Shown here: one piece after another, positions 10,355-21,542 of the stretch
How the letters are laid out: every line of letters starts with the position of its first letter
Numbering within the stretch: the first letter of the stretch is position 1
Source of the DNA: Pyropia haitanensis
Taxonomy: Eukaryota; Rhodophyta; Bangiophyceae; Bangiales; Bangiaceae
Reading direction: 5' to 3'
Assembly: GCA_008729055.1 (NCBI GenBank)
Contig: SDUX01000001.1
Coordinates: 62,001 to 126,000 of the forward strand
DNA length: 64,000 nucleotides
The notes under the pieces: model-generated
Seen by the model: only the letters and a program-made list of their open reading frames with translations
Told to the model about the DNA's origin: nothing
Databases searched by the model: none
Position numbers and translations under genes: made by a program

Positions 10355-12322
10355 ATGACGTCGCTGGCCATCCGCGGCACGCGGGCGCGCGGCCAGGACG
10401 TGCGGTCGGCCAATGTGACGGCGTGTGTGGCGGTGGCCGACGTGCTGCGCTCTGGTCTCGGCCCGGCTGGCCTCGACACAATGCTCGTCGACGAGCTGGG
10501 CGACGTGACCGTCACCAACGACGGGGCCACCATTGTCGGGCTGCTCGACGTGGCCCACCCGGCGGCGCGAGTGCTCGCCGAGGTCGCCGCCCGGCAGGAC
10601 GCCGAAGTGGGCGACGGCACCACGTCGGTGGTGATCCTGGCGGCGGAGTTGCTGCGCCGCGCCAACGCGCTGGTCACCGCCAAGATTCACCCGACCAACA
10701 TCATGGCGGGGTACCGGCTGGCCATGCGGGAGGCGTGCAAGTACATACGGGACAAGATGGTGTGTTCTTGGGGGTGCCTGGTTTGCTTTGGCCTGTCTTG
10801 CCTCCCGTGGGGCGTGATTGGCTCTCCACGCCGAGTTGGACCTGGTCTTGTGTTGTGTGTCCTGCTGGGCAGCCTAAAGACACCACTGGCAGTGGACGGT
10901 GACAGACGGAGCGGTGCAGTCCACTCGCGCGTGGCATTGACACAGTCGGCGTGGGCGGTCGTCGCCTTTTCTCCAACTGCCTGTTGCCCTTATACATTTC
11001 CCCCCCCCCCCGCCCCCCCCCGCTCGCCGCCCTCCCGCTCTCCCTTGCTGTTTCCCCGTTCACCCTTGTCCCCCCCCTCTCCTCTGAAGTAGGTCACTCC
11101 CGTCGACAAACTAGGCCGGGAGGTCCTTGTGAACGCCGCGCGCACGTCGTTGTCGTCCAAAATCCTTGGCGCTGCCGCGTCCTCCCGCTTTGCCAACATA
11201 GCAGTGGACGCCGTGCTTGCCATCAAGACGGGTGGCGGCAAGGACGGGGTGCCCGCGTCGTACCCCCTCAAGTCCGTACACGTGCTCAAGTGCCCGGGCC
11301 AGTCCGCGCAGGAGAGCGAGCTCCTCCCCGGCGTCGCCCTCAATGGCGGGCGCGCAGCGCAGGGCATGCGCCGCTTCGTGGCCCCCGCGCGAGTGGCGTG
11401 CCTGGACGTGGACCTGCGGCGGACCAAGATGAAGACCGGCGTGCAGGTGCAGGTGGCGGATGCGGCGGCGCTCAACGCGGCGCAGGAAAAGGAGCTGGAC
11501 CTGACGCGGGACCGGGTGCGGGCGATCCTCGCATCGGGCGCCAACGTGGTGCTGACCACCAAGGGCATTGACGACGCGGCGCTCAAGTACTTTGTCGAGG
11601 CGGGCGCGATTGCCCTGCGCCGGGTGCCGCTCGCCGACGTCAAGCGGGTGGCCAAGGCGACGGGGGCGGTGCTGCAGGGCTCCCTCGCCGACCTGTCGGG
11701 CGCCGAGTCGCTCGACGCGTCCCAGCTTGGCGTGGCGGAGGAGGCGGCCGAACGCCACGTCCGTGACGACACCATCACCGTCCTGCGGGGCTGCCGCTCG
11801 ACGGCCGCATGTTCGGTGCTGCTGCGGGGGCCCAGCCAGCACATGTGCGACGAGATGGCGCGCTCCTTCCACGACGCGGTGAGCGTCGTCAAGCGGACGC
11901 TCGAGTCGGGCACGGTGGTCCCTGGCGGCGGCGCCGTCGAGGCGGCCCTCTCCGTCTACCTTGATAACTTTGCAACGATGCTCGGCTCCCGCGAGCAGCT
12001 GGCCATTGCCGCGTTCGCCGATGCGCTGCTGGTCGTCCCAAAGACGCTGGCCGTCAACGCCGCCCTCGACGCGACGGAGCTGGTTGCCCGCCTGCGGGCG
12101 GCGCACCACGTGGCGCAGACGACGGCGGGCAAGGCGGGCCTCGCGCACGCGGGGCTCGACTTGACGCGGGGGGTGGTCTGCAACAGCAGCCGTGCAGGGG
12201 TGGTGGAGCCGGCGCTGTCCAAGATTAAGGCCATCCAGTTCGCCACGGAGGCCGCCGTCACCATCCTCCGCATCGACGACGAAATCACCCTGGAACGCCA
12301 GGATGCTGACCCAGAAGGCTGA
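10355..12322 (+). CDS. CCT1: T-complex protein 1 subunit alpha (CCT1), two exons
   Basis: This is the alpha subunit of the cytosolic group II chaperonin TRiC/CCT, which folds actin, tubulin and other proteins using ATP. Exon 1 is 10355-10759 and exon 2 is 11093-12322. The 333-base intron is GT-AG with donor ATG|GTGTGT, and the exons join in phase 0 to give 544 residues, close to the usual length of about 550. Diagnostic features in order are LGPAGLDTMLVDELGDVTVTNDGATI near the start, the ATP-site GDGTTSVVILAAELL, KIHPTNIMAGYRLA, TTKGIDDAALKYFVEAGA, VVPGGGAVEAALSVYL, SREQLAIAAFADALLV, and FATEAAVTILRIDDEI at the end. These match CCT1 rather than other CCT subunits. Confidence 0.96.
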
Positions 12323-12803
12323 GCGGAGGCACGCAAGACCCAGTCCCGCTCCTCTGGTCACCGCCTGACCGCTGAGGCGGTGTGGCCGCCGAGGCGGTGT
12401 GGCCGCCGCTGTCTGTGACCACGACTCGTCCGCCCCCTCCCCCCCCGTCACCCCCCTGTCACCCTCTCCCCTGTGCCATCACTCCTCGTGTCGCGACGCC
12501 CACCGGGGCAGTGTGGCGGTGCCGGCCGAGCTTGACTCTTTCGCCGGCCGTGCTTGCGCCGGCCGGGCGAGCGCCCCAGGCACTCCGTGCGCTACCAGGA
12601 GCGCCGCCACGGCCACCCCGAGCAGAGCAGGACGAGCCGGTTGAGTATGAACGAGAGCCGTGAGAGTACAGACGCGTGACCGACCATGCCCCACACCCTG
12701 TCTCACCCCACTACTCATGGCCATGGCTTGGAACGGTGCCACGCACACTCGACCACTGCTGTCTGTCGCTGTCTGTCGCTCTGCCTTCCCCCCCCGGCCA
12801 GGG
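12323..12803. other. Convergent 3' spacer between CCT1 and the Qa-SNARE
   Basis: These 481 bases lie between two convergent genes. They contain C runs and repeats of CTGTCTGTCGCT around 12760-12780. No gene is seen. Confidence 0.55.
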
Positions 12804-13980
12804 TTACCCCAGCAGCACCCGGATGGCCACCACAATGATGACCACGACCACCAGCAGGGCCATCCAAAAGATCCGCCGGCGGAGGTCCTTGCGTGCCGCA
12901 GTCTTGGCCAGCTGCGCGCGCGCGCGCCCCACATCCACCGCCGCGGTGTCGAGGTCGGCCGCCACCTCCACGACCGTATCCCCCTGCTCACCAATCATGC
13001 CCGCCAGGTCCCGCATGATCGCCGCCGTTTCGGCCGACGCGGCGGCAACGGCGGCCAGCTCAGCGTCGCGCGACGCGAGCAGCGACGCCGTCGACCGCAC
13101 CTCCCGCACCGCCGCGTCGACGCGGCGGCCATCGACCAGCGCCTGGGCGGTCGGCGCCAGCGGCGCGGGCGCGCCGTACGACGCCGCCGGCCCGCCGCCG
13201 CCGGCACCAGAGAGCAGCGGCGCCAGCTCGTCACCGTCACCCCGACGGCTGCCCGCCGTCGGCAGGCCGTCGAGGCCACGGCCGCCGCCACCGCCGCCCG
13301 CCGCGCCCGGCAGGGCACCACCGCCGGCGCCTGGTGCCGCCGCGCCCGCGGCAGCCCAGGCGGCGGCCGCGGCCGGCGCGGCGGCCGCGGCGGCCGCCTC
13401 GGCGCCCACCGACGCGGTCACCGCGGCGCGAAAGTCCCGCGCGGCCGCCTCAAACGCCTCCCGCAGGCGGGCCGCCTCGGCCGCCTTGGCCGACGCGTCC
13501 CCCCCGCCCCCCCCCGCGTGGCCGTCGAGGGCGGCCAGCCCGCCCGCCGCCTCCCGCGCCAGCACCCGGTTGCGCGACCGCAGCGCGCGCATGCGGGGGA
13601 GCGCGTCGCCGGCGGCGGCGGGGGTGGCCACGCCGCCCCCGTTGCCGCCTCCCCGCTTCCCCCCGCCGGGCCGCCCGTCGTGGTGGCCTCCCTTCCCCCC
13701 CCCCCCGCCCCGCTCCCTCCCTCGCGGACTGACTCGGCTAGGCCGGCCAGGACGGTGGTGTTGGTGGCGAGCTCGGCCAGCGCCCGCCGCACGCCATCCG
13801 CGGCGGTCGCAAACGCCGCGGCGCCGGGTGGCGGCGGCCGCGGCGGGCGGCCTCCACTTGGGGGGGGGGGGGGTGCGGGGGGGGAGGCGCCCCCATCCCA
13901 CCACCCAACGAGGCGGCGGCGGGCGTTGGCGCGGGGGGGGGCACCCCGGCCGGTACGGCCGCCAGGTCGGCAAACGACAT
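12804..13980 (-). CDS. Qa-SNARE, syntaxin of the Pep12/SYP2 (syntaxin-7) type; frame changes at C/G runs
   Basis: This is a membrane-anchored syntaxin, probably for endosome or vacuole fusion. The chosen start is MSFADLAAVPAG at 13980. An N-terminal helical segment with FATAADGVRRALAELATNTTV lies in a second frame (about 13840-13730). DALPRMRALRSRNRVLAREA and EAARDFRAAVTASVG follow in the third frame, open to the stop, and all resemble the Habc bundle of plant SYP2 proteins. The SNARE helix includes MRDLAGMIGEQGDTVVEVAA, with Gln of GEQG at the expected zero-layer position. A C-terminal anchor, IFWMALLVVVVIIVVAIRVL, ends the protein. The frame shifts fall in G/C runs near 13860-13875 and 13700-13710, so small introns or miscounted homopolymers are both possible. 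Family assignment is good; exon structure is not settled. Confidence 0.82.
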
Positions 13981-15827
13981 GGTGCGGCGCCGCCTCTAGC
14001 GGCAGAGGCCCGGCTCGGGGCGTCAGCGGTGGGGTGATGCCGCGCCGGCGGCGGCGCCGCCCCGGCGGGGTTGGCCCAGCGTCAGGAGGGAGGAGGCGGG
14101 CACCGTCCAGGCGCAAATGGGGGGAGGCACCGGGCGCCAGGCGCGGCGAAAACCGGCCAGAGCCCGGTCTGGCCACGGCGGCCGGTGCGTCGGCCGCACG
14201 CACACCCCCGGCGGTGGTGGCGGGCTTCGCAACTCCGCGGCCGCCGCCGAGGGCAACGGGGGAAGCCTTGCGCAGAGCGCCGTGAAGCTGCGCCGCGCGT
14301 CGTGCAGCAACACGACGGGGACGAGGACCTTCTCAGTCACACCCCGCAGGCGCGAGAGCCGCCGAGCCGCGGACAGCCCTGCCCGCTCCCGCTCGCGATG
14401 CCTTGCATGCCGGCCACCGATAGGTGACCTAGCACAACGGCCCGTGCAAGTTTGCGTGTCGTGGATGCGCGTTCGAAGGGCAGTGAAGGGGGGGCGCTCA
14501 TTGGCTCAGACGTCGACTTTCTGAAACTTCCAGCGTCACAATGTGGGATTCTGTACTTTCAAGACGTATTCTACATGAGTGTTCTGATAAAATCCTCTGC
14601 TCGCCGAACCAACGATGATTCCATTCCTCAATACTTAATCCGCCAATATCAAATATCTGACGTAGATCCAATAGAAACAGACGGATGTATGCTTACAGAA
14701 CATGGCGAGTAAGAGACGGCCCACCACCGCCCTCCCCACTCCACAACCCCATCGTGCCCCACGCTCGTTTAGCTACCACCAGCGTGGCTCGACGCGCCCA
14801 GTCATCCCCCCTGCGTGGTGTAAAGGAAGAGGGAGGAGCCGGCTCCCCCCCCCAGCACGCGCCGCACGGCCGCACCCGATTTTTGTCGGGCGCGATTTAC
14901 ATAGCATACGGGAAGGGGGAGCAAGGTCGGCGACTCGGCGCGCGGCGCGTCGGCGGCCTCTGCGCACCGCCGCGTGCGGCAGCGTCGGCGCGGCGTCGGC
15001 GCTAGCTAGTAGTGTGGGCGGTGGTGGCGGGCTGTGTGGCCGTTGTGCCCGCGCCGGCCACCTCCCCCCCAAACCCGCCGCTGTGACCAGTGGGTGAGGT
15101 TGCTGCGGCGGAGGGGAAGGGAGGGGGCGGGGGGGGAAGCGGGGGGAGTGTGCCGTAGACGCCGTCAAGGGCGCGCCGACCGGCGCACGCGCCCGCGCCG
15201 GCCGGCGCCCCCCGCCCGCGCCGACCCGCGCGCCCGCCGCGGCCACGCGCCCACGCGCACGGCCACAACCCTGCGGCCGTGCGCCCGCGCGCGCGCCTGC
15301 CCCCCTCCGCGCCCGCCGCGCCGCCCGCGCGCCGCGCCGCGCCGCGCGCCACGCCGCGTCGCGCGTCGCGTCGACGCCCGCCGCCGACGCCGCCGACGCC
15401 GCCGCCGCCCGCCGCCCGCCGCCCGCTGCCCGCCGCCGCGGCGGCCGTTTGCCGTGCGTTGCCACCCGCTGCCCCCCCCCCCCCCCCGCACCCAACGCCG
15501 CCACACTCACTCCCGCACACCCCCCTCCGCACCGCTGGCGCGGCCGCGGTACCGCCACCGCTTCCGCCACCCGCCGCGCCCCTACCCGCGCCCGTGCGTA
15601 GCGTGGGTGGGTGTGGCTGGTGAGGGGGGGGGGGGTGGGGGGGGGGAGGGAGGGGGTAAGGAGGAGAGTGCGCGCCACTGCTCTTCGCGCGCCTGCCTCC
15701 TCCCCCCCCCCCCCTACTCCCCCCTCCTTGTGGTGGAATCTGGTGGGGTGTGGGGCACCACCACCACCGCGACGGGCGCGTGGTGGGACTCCGGACGCGC
15801 CGCCGCCACGGCCTGATACGGGCACCG

Positions 15828-15960
15828 CCGGCCGCCACGTCGCCACGCCGCCGTGCCGCCGCACCGCCGCGTCGCCACGCCGCCGCGCCGCCGCACCGCC
15901 GCGTCGCCGCGTCGCTGCGCCGCCGTGCCGCCGTACCGCCGCGCAGCCGCGTCGCACCCT
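15828..15960. repeat. GCCGC-rich minisatellite
   Basis: Imperfect repeats of about 24-30 bases are built from CGCCGCGTCGCCACGCCGCC and close variants (for example CCGCCGTGCCGCCGCAC). Translated frames are simple Arg/Ala repeats and are not taken as coding. Confidence 0.6.
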
Positions 15961-15989
15961 GGACGGGCCGGCCTGCGCATTGCCAGTGG

Positions 15990-16046
15990 CAGTGTGGGGG
16001 GGGGTGGGGTGAGGGGTGGGGGGGTGGGGGGAGGTGGGGGGGGCGG
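15990..16046 (+). repeat. G-run tract, potential G-quadruplex
   Basis: The plus strand holds many consecutive runs of four or more G separated by one or two bases, a pattern able to form G-quadruplexes. A weaker copy lies at 16211-16241. It is about 530 bases before the next gene's start. A regulatory role is only a guess. Confidence 0.4.
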
Positions 16047-16577
16047 AGTTGTGGGTGCACATCGACACGCGCCAGTGAGCAGCAGTGCCTGCCGTTTCTC
16101 ATTCACGCGCTGGGCAGGGCTGCACGGGCACCTACACCGGCGGTCGCACCCACCGGCGCGCCGAGCCGCGCGGAGCCGCACCGCCCCGCGCCGACCGGCA
16201 TTGCCCCTTGTGGGGGGGAGGGAGGGTTGGGGGGGGGGGGGGAGCTGGGAGGATTACCCTGGGTATCGATACACTGGGGGGAGGTGGGCGGGTGGGGCGT
16301 ATCCCGACTCCCCAGTTGACGCCACAGGCGACGCTACCTCGCCTTGCGGGCCGGGCCGCCATTGCCGATTGGTACTGCGGCCATCGTCGCCGCCGCCGCC
16401 GCCGCCGCCGCTGCTGCCGCTGCTGTCACCGCCGCCATCGCTGCCACCGCGTGGCGTATCGGCTGCTGACGGGGGTGGGGCGGGGGGGGGCACGGAGGGC
16501 ACGGGGCGAAGGCGCGTCCCCGCATTGGGAGGGCTCACGCGGCTGCCTGAGCCGTCGCCGCCGCGGCAGCGCCTGGT

Positions 16578-19500
16578 ATGGATGAGCTACTCGCGCGCTT
16601 CAATGCCGGCAACGATGGCTCCCTCTTTACCGGCACGACGCCGCTGCCGGAGGGCGGGCCCGACATGAGCGGCCTGTTTGGGGAGCCGGACGGCAGCCCC
16701 GGCGGGGGAGCAGGAGGGGGTGCTGCCACGGGCGCGGGCGCCCCTGCGGGGGGAGGTGGCGGAGGAGGCGGTGGGGGGGGCGGGGGCGGCGGCGGCGGCG
16801 GCAGCGGGGATGGCGTCGCGGCGGACGGGGCCGGGGGCGGCGGCTCCCCCGACGGCGTTGCGCTCGGCACGCTGCCATCGTTTGGCTTCTCCAGCGAGGC
16901 GGGCACCGACGACCTGCTGTCGGGGTTTGGGGCGGGCTTCGGCGGCCCGGGCGGCGCGGACGAGGACTGCTTTGACCAGTACTTTTCGGGGGGGGGGTAC
17001 ACTCCGCGGCCCGGCGTCGGTGACAGCGAGGGGGGGGCGGCGGGGCTCCCTGCCGCCGACCTCTCTGGCGGCGCCGCCGGGGCGGGCGCCGCCGCCACGG
17101 CACCCGCGGCGGCCGCCGCCCCCTCCCCCGCCGCCGCCGCCACCCCCGCCGCCGCCATCCCCGCCGCCACTGCCGCTGCCTCTGCCGCGACGGCGGCGGC
17201 TGTGGCGGCCGCCGCCCCCGCCGCGGTGGCTGCCGGTGGTGGCGGCGCGTCGGCGACGCCCGCCGCCGCTCCTGGCGGCGTCACCCCCAGGTCGGCGGCG
17301 GCGGCGGGGCGCCCCTACCGCGGGGGCGCCCCTGCCGCCCCCGATCCGTCACTGCTGCTGGGGGGCCTCTCCCAGCCGCCCACGCCCGCGCCGCTGGCGG
17401 GGGGAGGCGCGCCCGGCGGGGGGACACCCATGACCCCGTTTTCTCCAGGCTTTGGGCTGGGCCTGGGGGGGCTGCCCACCGCGGGCGGCGGCGCGCCCGG
17501 CGCACCGGGCGCCGCTGCCGACGCGTTTGGCGACCCGGCGCTGTCGCTCGGCGCCAACATGTCGGCGGTGCTGGGCGCGGCGCCGAGACCAGGACAGCCG
17601 GCTGGGGCGCCTGGGACAGCAGCGGCCGCGGCGGCGGCGGCGGCTGCAGCGGCGGCGGCTGCGGGGGCGGGCGGGGGTCGCGGCGGGGCGCCCGTTACTG
17701 GCGTCGCCCCGCCCGCCGGGCCTGGTGCTGCCGCGGCGTCGTCCCCGTCGACGACCTCGGCGGCGGCCGCGGCATTGGCAGCTGCGTTGAAGGCTACCCC
17801 CGGCAAGCAGCCGGATCTGTCACAGGTGCCACCGCCGCCCGATTTCTCGTCTCACTTTGCGGGCCTGGCGTCCCCGTCCGGGGGGCTGCTGCTCGGTGCA
17901 GACGACCTGGCCGGCTCGACGCCACGGCCACCATCAGCGGGGGGCGGCGGCGGCGGCGGCGGCGCGGCGGGTGACGCGCCGCCACCGCCGCCGGGCTCCT
18001 CCCCTTTCCCACCGACGGGGCTGTCGTTGACGTCTCCGCTCGGCGGCATGGGCGGGCCTGCCTTCCCCCTCACCACTCCGGGCGCGCACGCCTTTTCGCC
18101 CGACCGGCCGCCGCCGGCGCGGCCACCAGGAGTGCCTGGCGGCGCGGCACCCGGGCTGCCCACCCCGGGCCGGGGGGGCGGCGGGCTGACCATGGCGTCC
18201 TCCCCGCCAGCGGGGCTACCGAGCCCGTCGGCCGCGTTTTTGGACGGGGACTTTCAGTTCCAAGCGCTGCTGCAGGGCACGGAGAAGGCGCTGGTGCTGG
18301 CGCCCCCAGAAGGGGGGGTCCGCGATGGCCCTGCTGGCGCCGTAGCTGGCACCGGCGGCGGCGGTGCGGTCGCCAGCACCGACAATGGGGGTGGCGGCGG
18401 TGCACGGGCGCCGGCCGGCTCGTTGGCGTCTGCGCAAGCCAAGGTGGGCACCCCCGCGGGCGGTTGCCCCGTCCAGGTTGTGAGCCCGCCGCGGCCGGAA
18501 CGGCCGCCGCTACCGCAACCGCCACCACCGCCACCACCGCCTCCGCCACCGTCGCAGCAGCAGCAGCAGCAGTTGGCCAAGGAGGCGCTGTGGAAAAAGT
18601 CTCAACCGCCACAACCGACACCGGCCTTTGACTCCTTGGCCGGACGGGCGACGAGTGGCCTTTCGGGTCCTTCGGCAGCAGCGGCCGCGGCGGCCGCAGC
18701 AGCGGCAGCGACTGCGGCTGTGGCGACGTCGTCTGTGACTCGGCCTGGATCTGCGGGACCCCCGCCGGCACCGCCTGCGCGATCCGCCAAGGCGCCGACG
18801 CAGGGGCCATTACGAGGCCAAGGGCACCCCCAAGCGCACCCCCTAGGTCAACGGCCCCAGCCTTCTCCACCACCTTCGCAGTCGCGGATAAGCCCGTCGC
18901 GGGGAGCAGAAGCAGCAGCGGCCGCAGCGTCACCGTTGAGACAGGCCTCGCCGGTGGCACTTGTCCCCGCGGCGTCGTCCCCGGCTGGCGCCATGGTGCA
19001 CTCGGGTGGGGGCGGCACGGGGTCGGCTGCGGAAAATTCCCGAGCGGGGGGGCTCCTACCCAGACCCGCCATTGTTAGGCCCTCCCGCGTGCGAAAGCGG
19101 AGGTACTCGCCGTCGGTGCCTGTGGTGGTTTCCCTGCCCGCTCTCAAGACTGGACGGGCCAAGCAAAAGTTGCGCGTCTTGGCGGACGGGGTGGTGGTAT
19201 CGTCATGGAAGCTGTCGCGGTCTCCTACCGCGTTTGTCGAGGCCGCACGGCGGGAGATGCTGGCATCAGATGCGGCGGTCCCGATGGACACGGACGAGCC
19301 GCACGTGCCGGCGTTGGATCCGTCGACGGAGGATGCGCTCATCACTTCGCTGTTACATGTGGTCAGCGCCGCGATGGCGCCGTCATCGCGGCTGCTTAAC
19401 TATGTGCGGTACGCGTTGCTGGCTGGCCTGGTGTGTTCCCGAACTGTGTTGGCCCACACGATCCGTTTTTCGGCTGGTACCGGCGTTTCCCGGCGGGTAC

Positions 19501-21209
19501 AGGAGGGCTTTGCTGCGCTGCTCTTGGAGATGTTGCCGTGGTACGACGTGATGCCTGGCACAGGGGGCAAGGCGCTCGACTCGGAAGTGGATGACTTGCT
19601 GGCCGCCACGCGGCTGTTGCTTGAAATCTGCCCTGCTGACACGGTGGACGTGCTGTGCGGGGACGACCGGGTGGTGGCGTTGCTACGGGCGGCGGGGCGC
19701 CGTAACCCGAGCGCATGGCCGTCTATTGACAAGCTGGCTGCCAGAGCACAGCAATCCCAGCCGCAGGCCAACTTTACCGGCCTCGCCCGTTTGCGCCTCG
19801 GACTCAACTCCTCCTTGACGCCGCTCGCAGACTTTATGAATGCGCAGCGGGAGGCGGCGCTCTCCCCTCGGATGGTGGCGGAGCGGCGCGCGCGTGCTCG
19901 GCTGGGTGTGTCGTCCAGTGGCGGCGGGGACGCCTCGGCCGCGACGGCTAAGGGCGCCAGTGGCGCCACCGGGGGTGCATCGGTCGCGAGCGTGGCCGGC
20001 AGCGGTGGCAGCGGCGTTCGGCCACCCTCCCAACAGGTTCCCCCGCATGTCGCCAGGGGGCTTTCGAGGGGCGTGCGTGTGGTGTCGGTAGGCAGCAGCG
20101 TGCTGCACCTTCTCCGCGAGACGGTGCACCCGGCGGCGGTGGCCATTTTTGGGACCGACATTGCGCTGGCGCTGAACCAGCTGTGGAGCGGGTCGGAGCC
20201 GCCGGGCGGTGACGTTGTGCTGCTCCTCAACATTGAGGCGTCTTCCCGCAAGCTGAGTGCGTCCCGTTCAGCAACGGCGGGGCTGGGCGCCCGCGCACGG
20301 GCGGTGGAGTCGCTCATTGTACATATGGGTCGGGTGGCGGCCGTGCCTGGCGCCTCTGACGAGTGGCTTCGATCCTGGGGCGGCCTTCCACGGGTTGCAC
20401 GTCTATTACGGGATGCCCTCCCTCAAGCAAAGGTGCAGCTCAACACGGACACGTCGTGCCTCATCGCCGCAACAGCGGTGGCGGGAGTTGTGGCGCTGGC
20501 CCTCTCGTCGGGTCTGGACCCTACTCCGCTGCCGCCCACCGAGGCGCACTACGACGGCGGCGTGGCTTCTTCTGTGGGGGATGAGGTCAAGCTGCCGGCT
20601 GCCCCTTCTGGGGCTGGCCACCCCCAAGGCAATGGCAATGGGGTAGTTGGCAATGCGTCTGCGGCCAGTGCTGACGGTACCAGATCGGCGAAGCGCGCGG
20701 GGTCAGCTGGGGGAGGGCCCTCCCGGGTGGTTCCTCAGGAGCTAGACGAGGACGTTGTGGAGCTTGCCGAGGAGGTGTGCGCTGCGTCCATTGGCTTTCT
20801 GGAGGAGGCCGCGCGGTCTGAGGAGCCCCCGGTGTGGCAAAACATTGGGCTATGGCTCCTCCTGCTCGTCTGCCGCATCGACGGCCTGGCGCGCGGGGGG
20901 GGCTGTGACCAAGCCCGCGCCGCATCGGTGTTGCGCCTGTGGACGACGGGCGGGTGGGGGGCACCCAGCTTTGCTGGTGGCAGCGTCCGCAGCGGCCGCG
21001 TGTCGAGTGGCTGGCCTGCGGGTCGGGTGATTGGCGTCAGCGGGTCGGGGTCGACGCACCCGCGGTCGGGGGGGGGCCGCCTGGGCGCCAATGGTTGGGA
21101 CAGCATGGCCGCCGTCGCCTCCTCGGCGGTGCTGTCCGTCATTGACGCGGCGGACATGGACGGCGATGACGCCACGCTGCACGCGCTGTGCTCCGAGTTT
21201 GTGTGTTGA
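16578..21209 (+). CDS. Large low-complexity protein with helical C-terminal half, tentative Mediator tail subunit (MED24/MED5-like)
   Basis: A single frame encodes 1543 residues without introns. It starts MDELLARFNAGNDGSLFTG, and an early EDCFDQYF motif resembles acidic/aromatic activation segments. Residues about 40-830 are Gly/Ala/Pro-rich with poly-Ala and a Gln run. After residue 835 the composition becomes normal: a basic RKRRYSPSVPVVVSLPALK segment, then amphipathic helices including LLNYVRYALLAGLVCSRTVL, ALLLEMLPWYDVMPG and LLAATRLLLEICPAD. This order of helices resembles the N-terminal part of Mediator subunit MED24, where a similar tract precedes a short helix with a conserved Trp. 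The resemblance is by eye only. The last 250 residues include LAEEVCAASIGFLEEAAR and a Trp/Leu-rich helix. The gene is well supported by its composition change and length; the function is tentative. Confidence 0.7.
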   Translation: MDELLARFNAGNDGSLFTGTTPLPEGGPDMSGLFGEPDGSPGGGAGGGAATGAGAPAGGGGGGGGGGGGGGGGGGSGDGVAADGAGGGGSPDGVALGTLPSFGFSSEAGTDDLLSGFGAGFGGPGGADEDCFDQYFSGGGYTPRPGVGDSEGGAAGLPAADLSGGAAGAGAAATAPAAAAAPSPAAAATPAAAIPAATAAASAATAAAVAAAAPAAVAAGGGGASATPAAAPGGVTPRSAAAAGRPYRGGAPAAPDPSLLLGGLSQPPTPAPLAGGGAPGGGTPMTPFSPGFGLGLGGLPTAGGGAPGAPGAAADAFGDPALSLGANMSAVLGAAPRPGQPAGAPGTAAAAAAAAAAAAAAAGAGGGRGGAPVTGVAPPAGPGAAAASSPSTTSAAAAALAAALKATPGKQPDLSQVPPPPDFSSHFAGLASPSGGLLLGADDLAGSTPRPPSAGGGGGGGGAAGDAPPPPPGSSPFPPTGLSLTSPLGGMGGPAFPLTTPGAHAFSPDRPPPARPPGVPGGAAPGLPTPGRGGGGLTMASSPPAGLPSPSAAFLDGDFQFQALLQGTEKALVLAPPEGGVRDGPAGAVAGTGGGGAVASTDNGGGGGARAPAGSLASAQAKVGTPAGGCPVQVVSPPRPERPPLPQPPPPPPPPPPPSQQQQQQLAKEALWKKSQPPQPTPAFDSLAGRATSGLSGPSAAAAAAAAAAAATAAVATSSVTRPGSAGPPPAPPARSAKAPTQGPLRGQGHPQAHPLGQRPQPSPPPSQSRISPSRGAEAAAAAASPLRQASPVALVPAASSPAGAMVHSGGGGTGSAAENSRAGGLLPRPAIVRPSRVRKRRYSPSVPVVVSLPALKTGRAKQKLRVLADGVVVSSWKLSRSPTAFVEAARREMLASDAAVPMDTDEPHVPALDPSTEDALITSLLHVVSAAMAPSSRLLNYVRYALLAGLVCSRTVLAHTIRFSAGTGVSRRVQEGFAALLLEMLPWYDVMPGTGGKALDSEVDDLLAATRLLLEICPADTVDVLCGDDRVVALLRAAGRRNPSAWPSIDKLAARAQQSQPQANFTGLARLRLGLNSSLTPLADFMNAQREAALSPRMVAERRARARLGVSSSGGGDASAATAKGASGATGGASVASVAGSGGSGVRPPSQQVPPHVARGLSRGVRVVSVGSSVLHLLRETVHPAAVAIFGTDIALALNQLWSGSEPPGGDVVLLLNIEASSRKLSASRSATAGLGARARAVESLIVHMGRVAAVPGASDEWLRSWGGLPRVARLLRDALPQAKVQLNTDTSCLIAATAVAGVVALALSSGLDPTPLPPTEAHYDGGVASSVGDEVKLPAAPSGAGHPQGNGNGVVGNASAASADGTRSAKRAGSAGGGPSRVVPQELDEDVVELAEEVCAASIGFLEEAARSEEPPVWQNIGLWLLLLVCRIDGLARGGGCDQARAASVLRLWTTGGWGAPSFAGGSVRSGRVSSGWPAGRVIGVSGSGSTHPRSGGGRLGANGWDSMAAVASSAVLSVIDAADMDGDDATLHALCSEFVC

Positions 21210-21542
21210 CCCGCGGAGGCGGCAGGGGCCACGGCGCGACGCTCTCTGCCCCCACGCGCACCACCACCACCACCACCCGTCGACCGCTACGGACGTTTTG
21301 TCTATTCTTGCCTCGACGGAGGGGTGAAGCTCGGTGGCCAGCACTAACGACAAAAGAAAACAAAAAACCCACAACCCTTTGGTCCTGTTTCCATGTATGC
21401 TTTCTCTCACTAGGGCCAGGGCCGGGCCGCCACACCGGCCTGTGGTGGTGCATCAACCCGCCTTTCAACTTGCGCGCTCGCGGCACTGCTTTTCCGTTAC
21501 ACAAAAAGAGGACACGACGGACTGGGGAGGGCGGTCTGCACG
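21210..21542. other. Convergent 3' spacer
   Basis: These 333 bases separate the Mediator-like gene from the alpha/beta hydrolase, which ends toward it. A short CCA-repeat tract lies near 21262-21281. No gene is seen. Confidence 0.55.

Larger units (their letters stand above)
13981..16577. other. GC-rich spacer with an AT island; no supported gene
   Basis: From 13981 to about 14460 is the likely promoter and leader of the syntaxin gene. A more AT-rich island lies at about 14510-14700. From 14700 to 16577 the sequence is dominated by CCG/CGC repeats and G runs. Open frames in this part are Arg/Pro/Gly-rich and show no recognisable domain on either strand. Confidence 0.5.

Noticed and set aside
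14700..16500. Long Arg/Pro/Gly-rich open frames on both strands
   Set aside because: They arise from CCG/CGC repeats at very high GC, overlap each other in several frames and show no domain.
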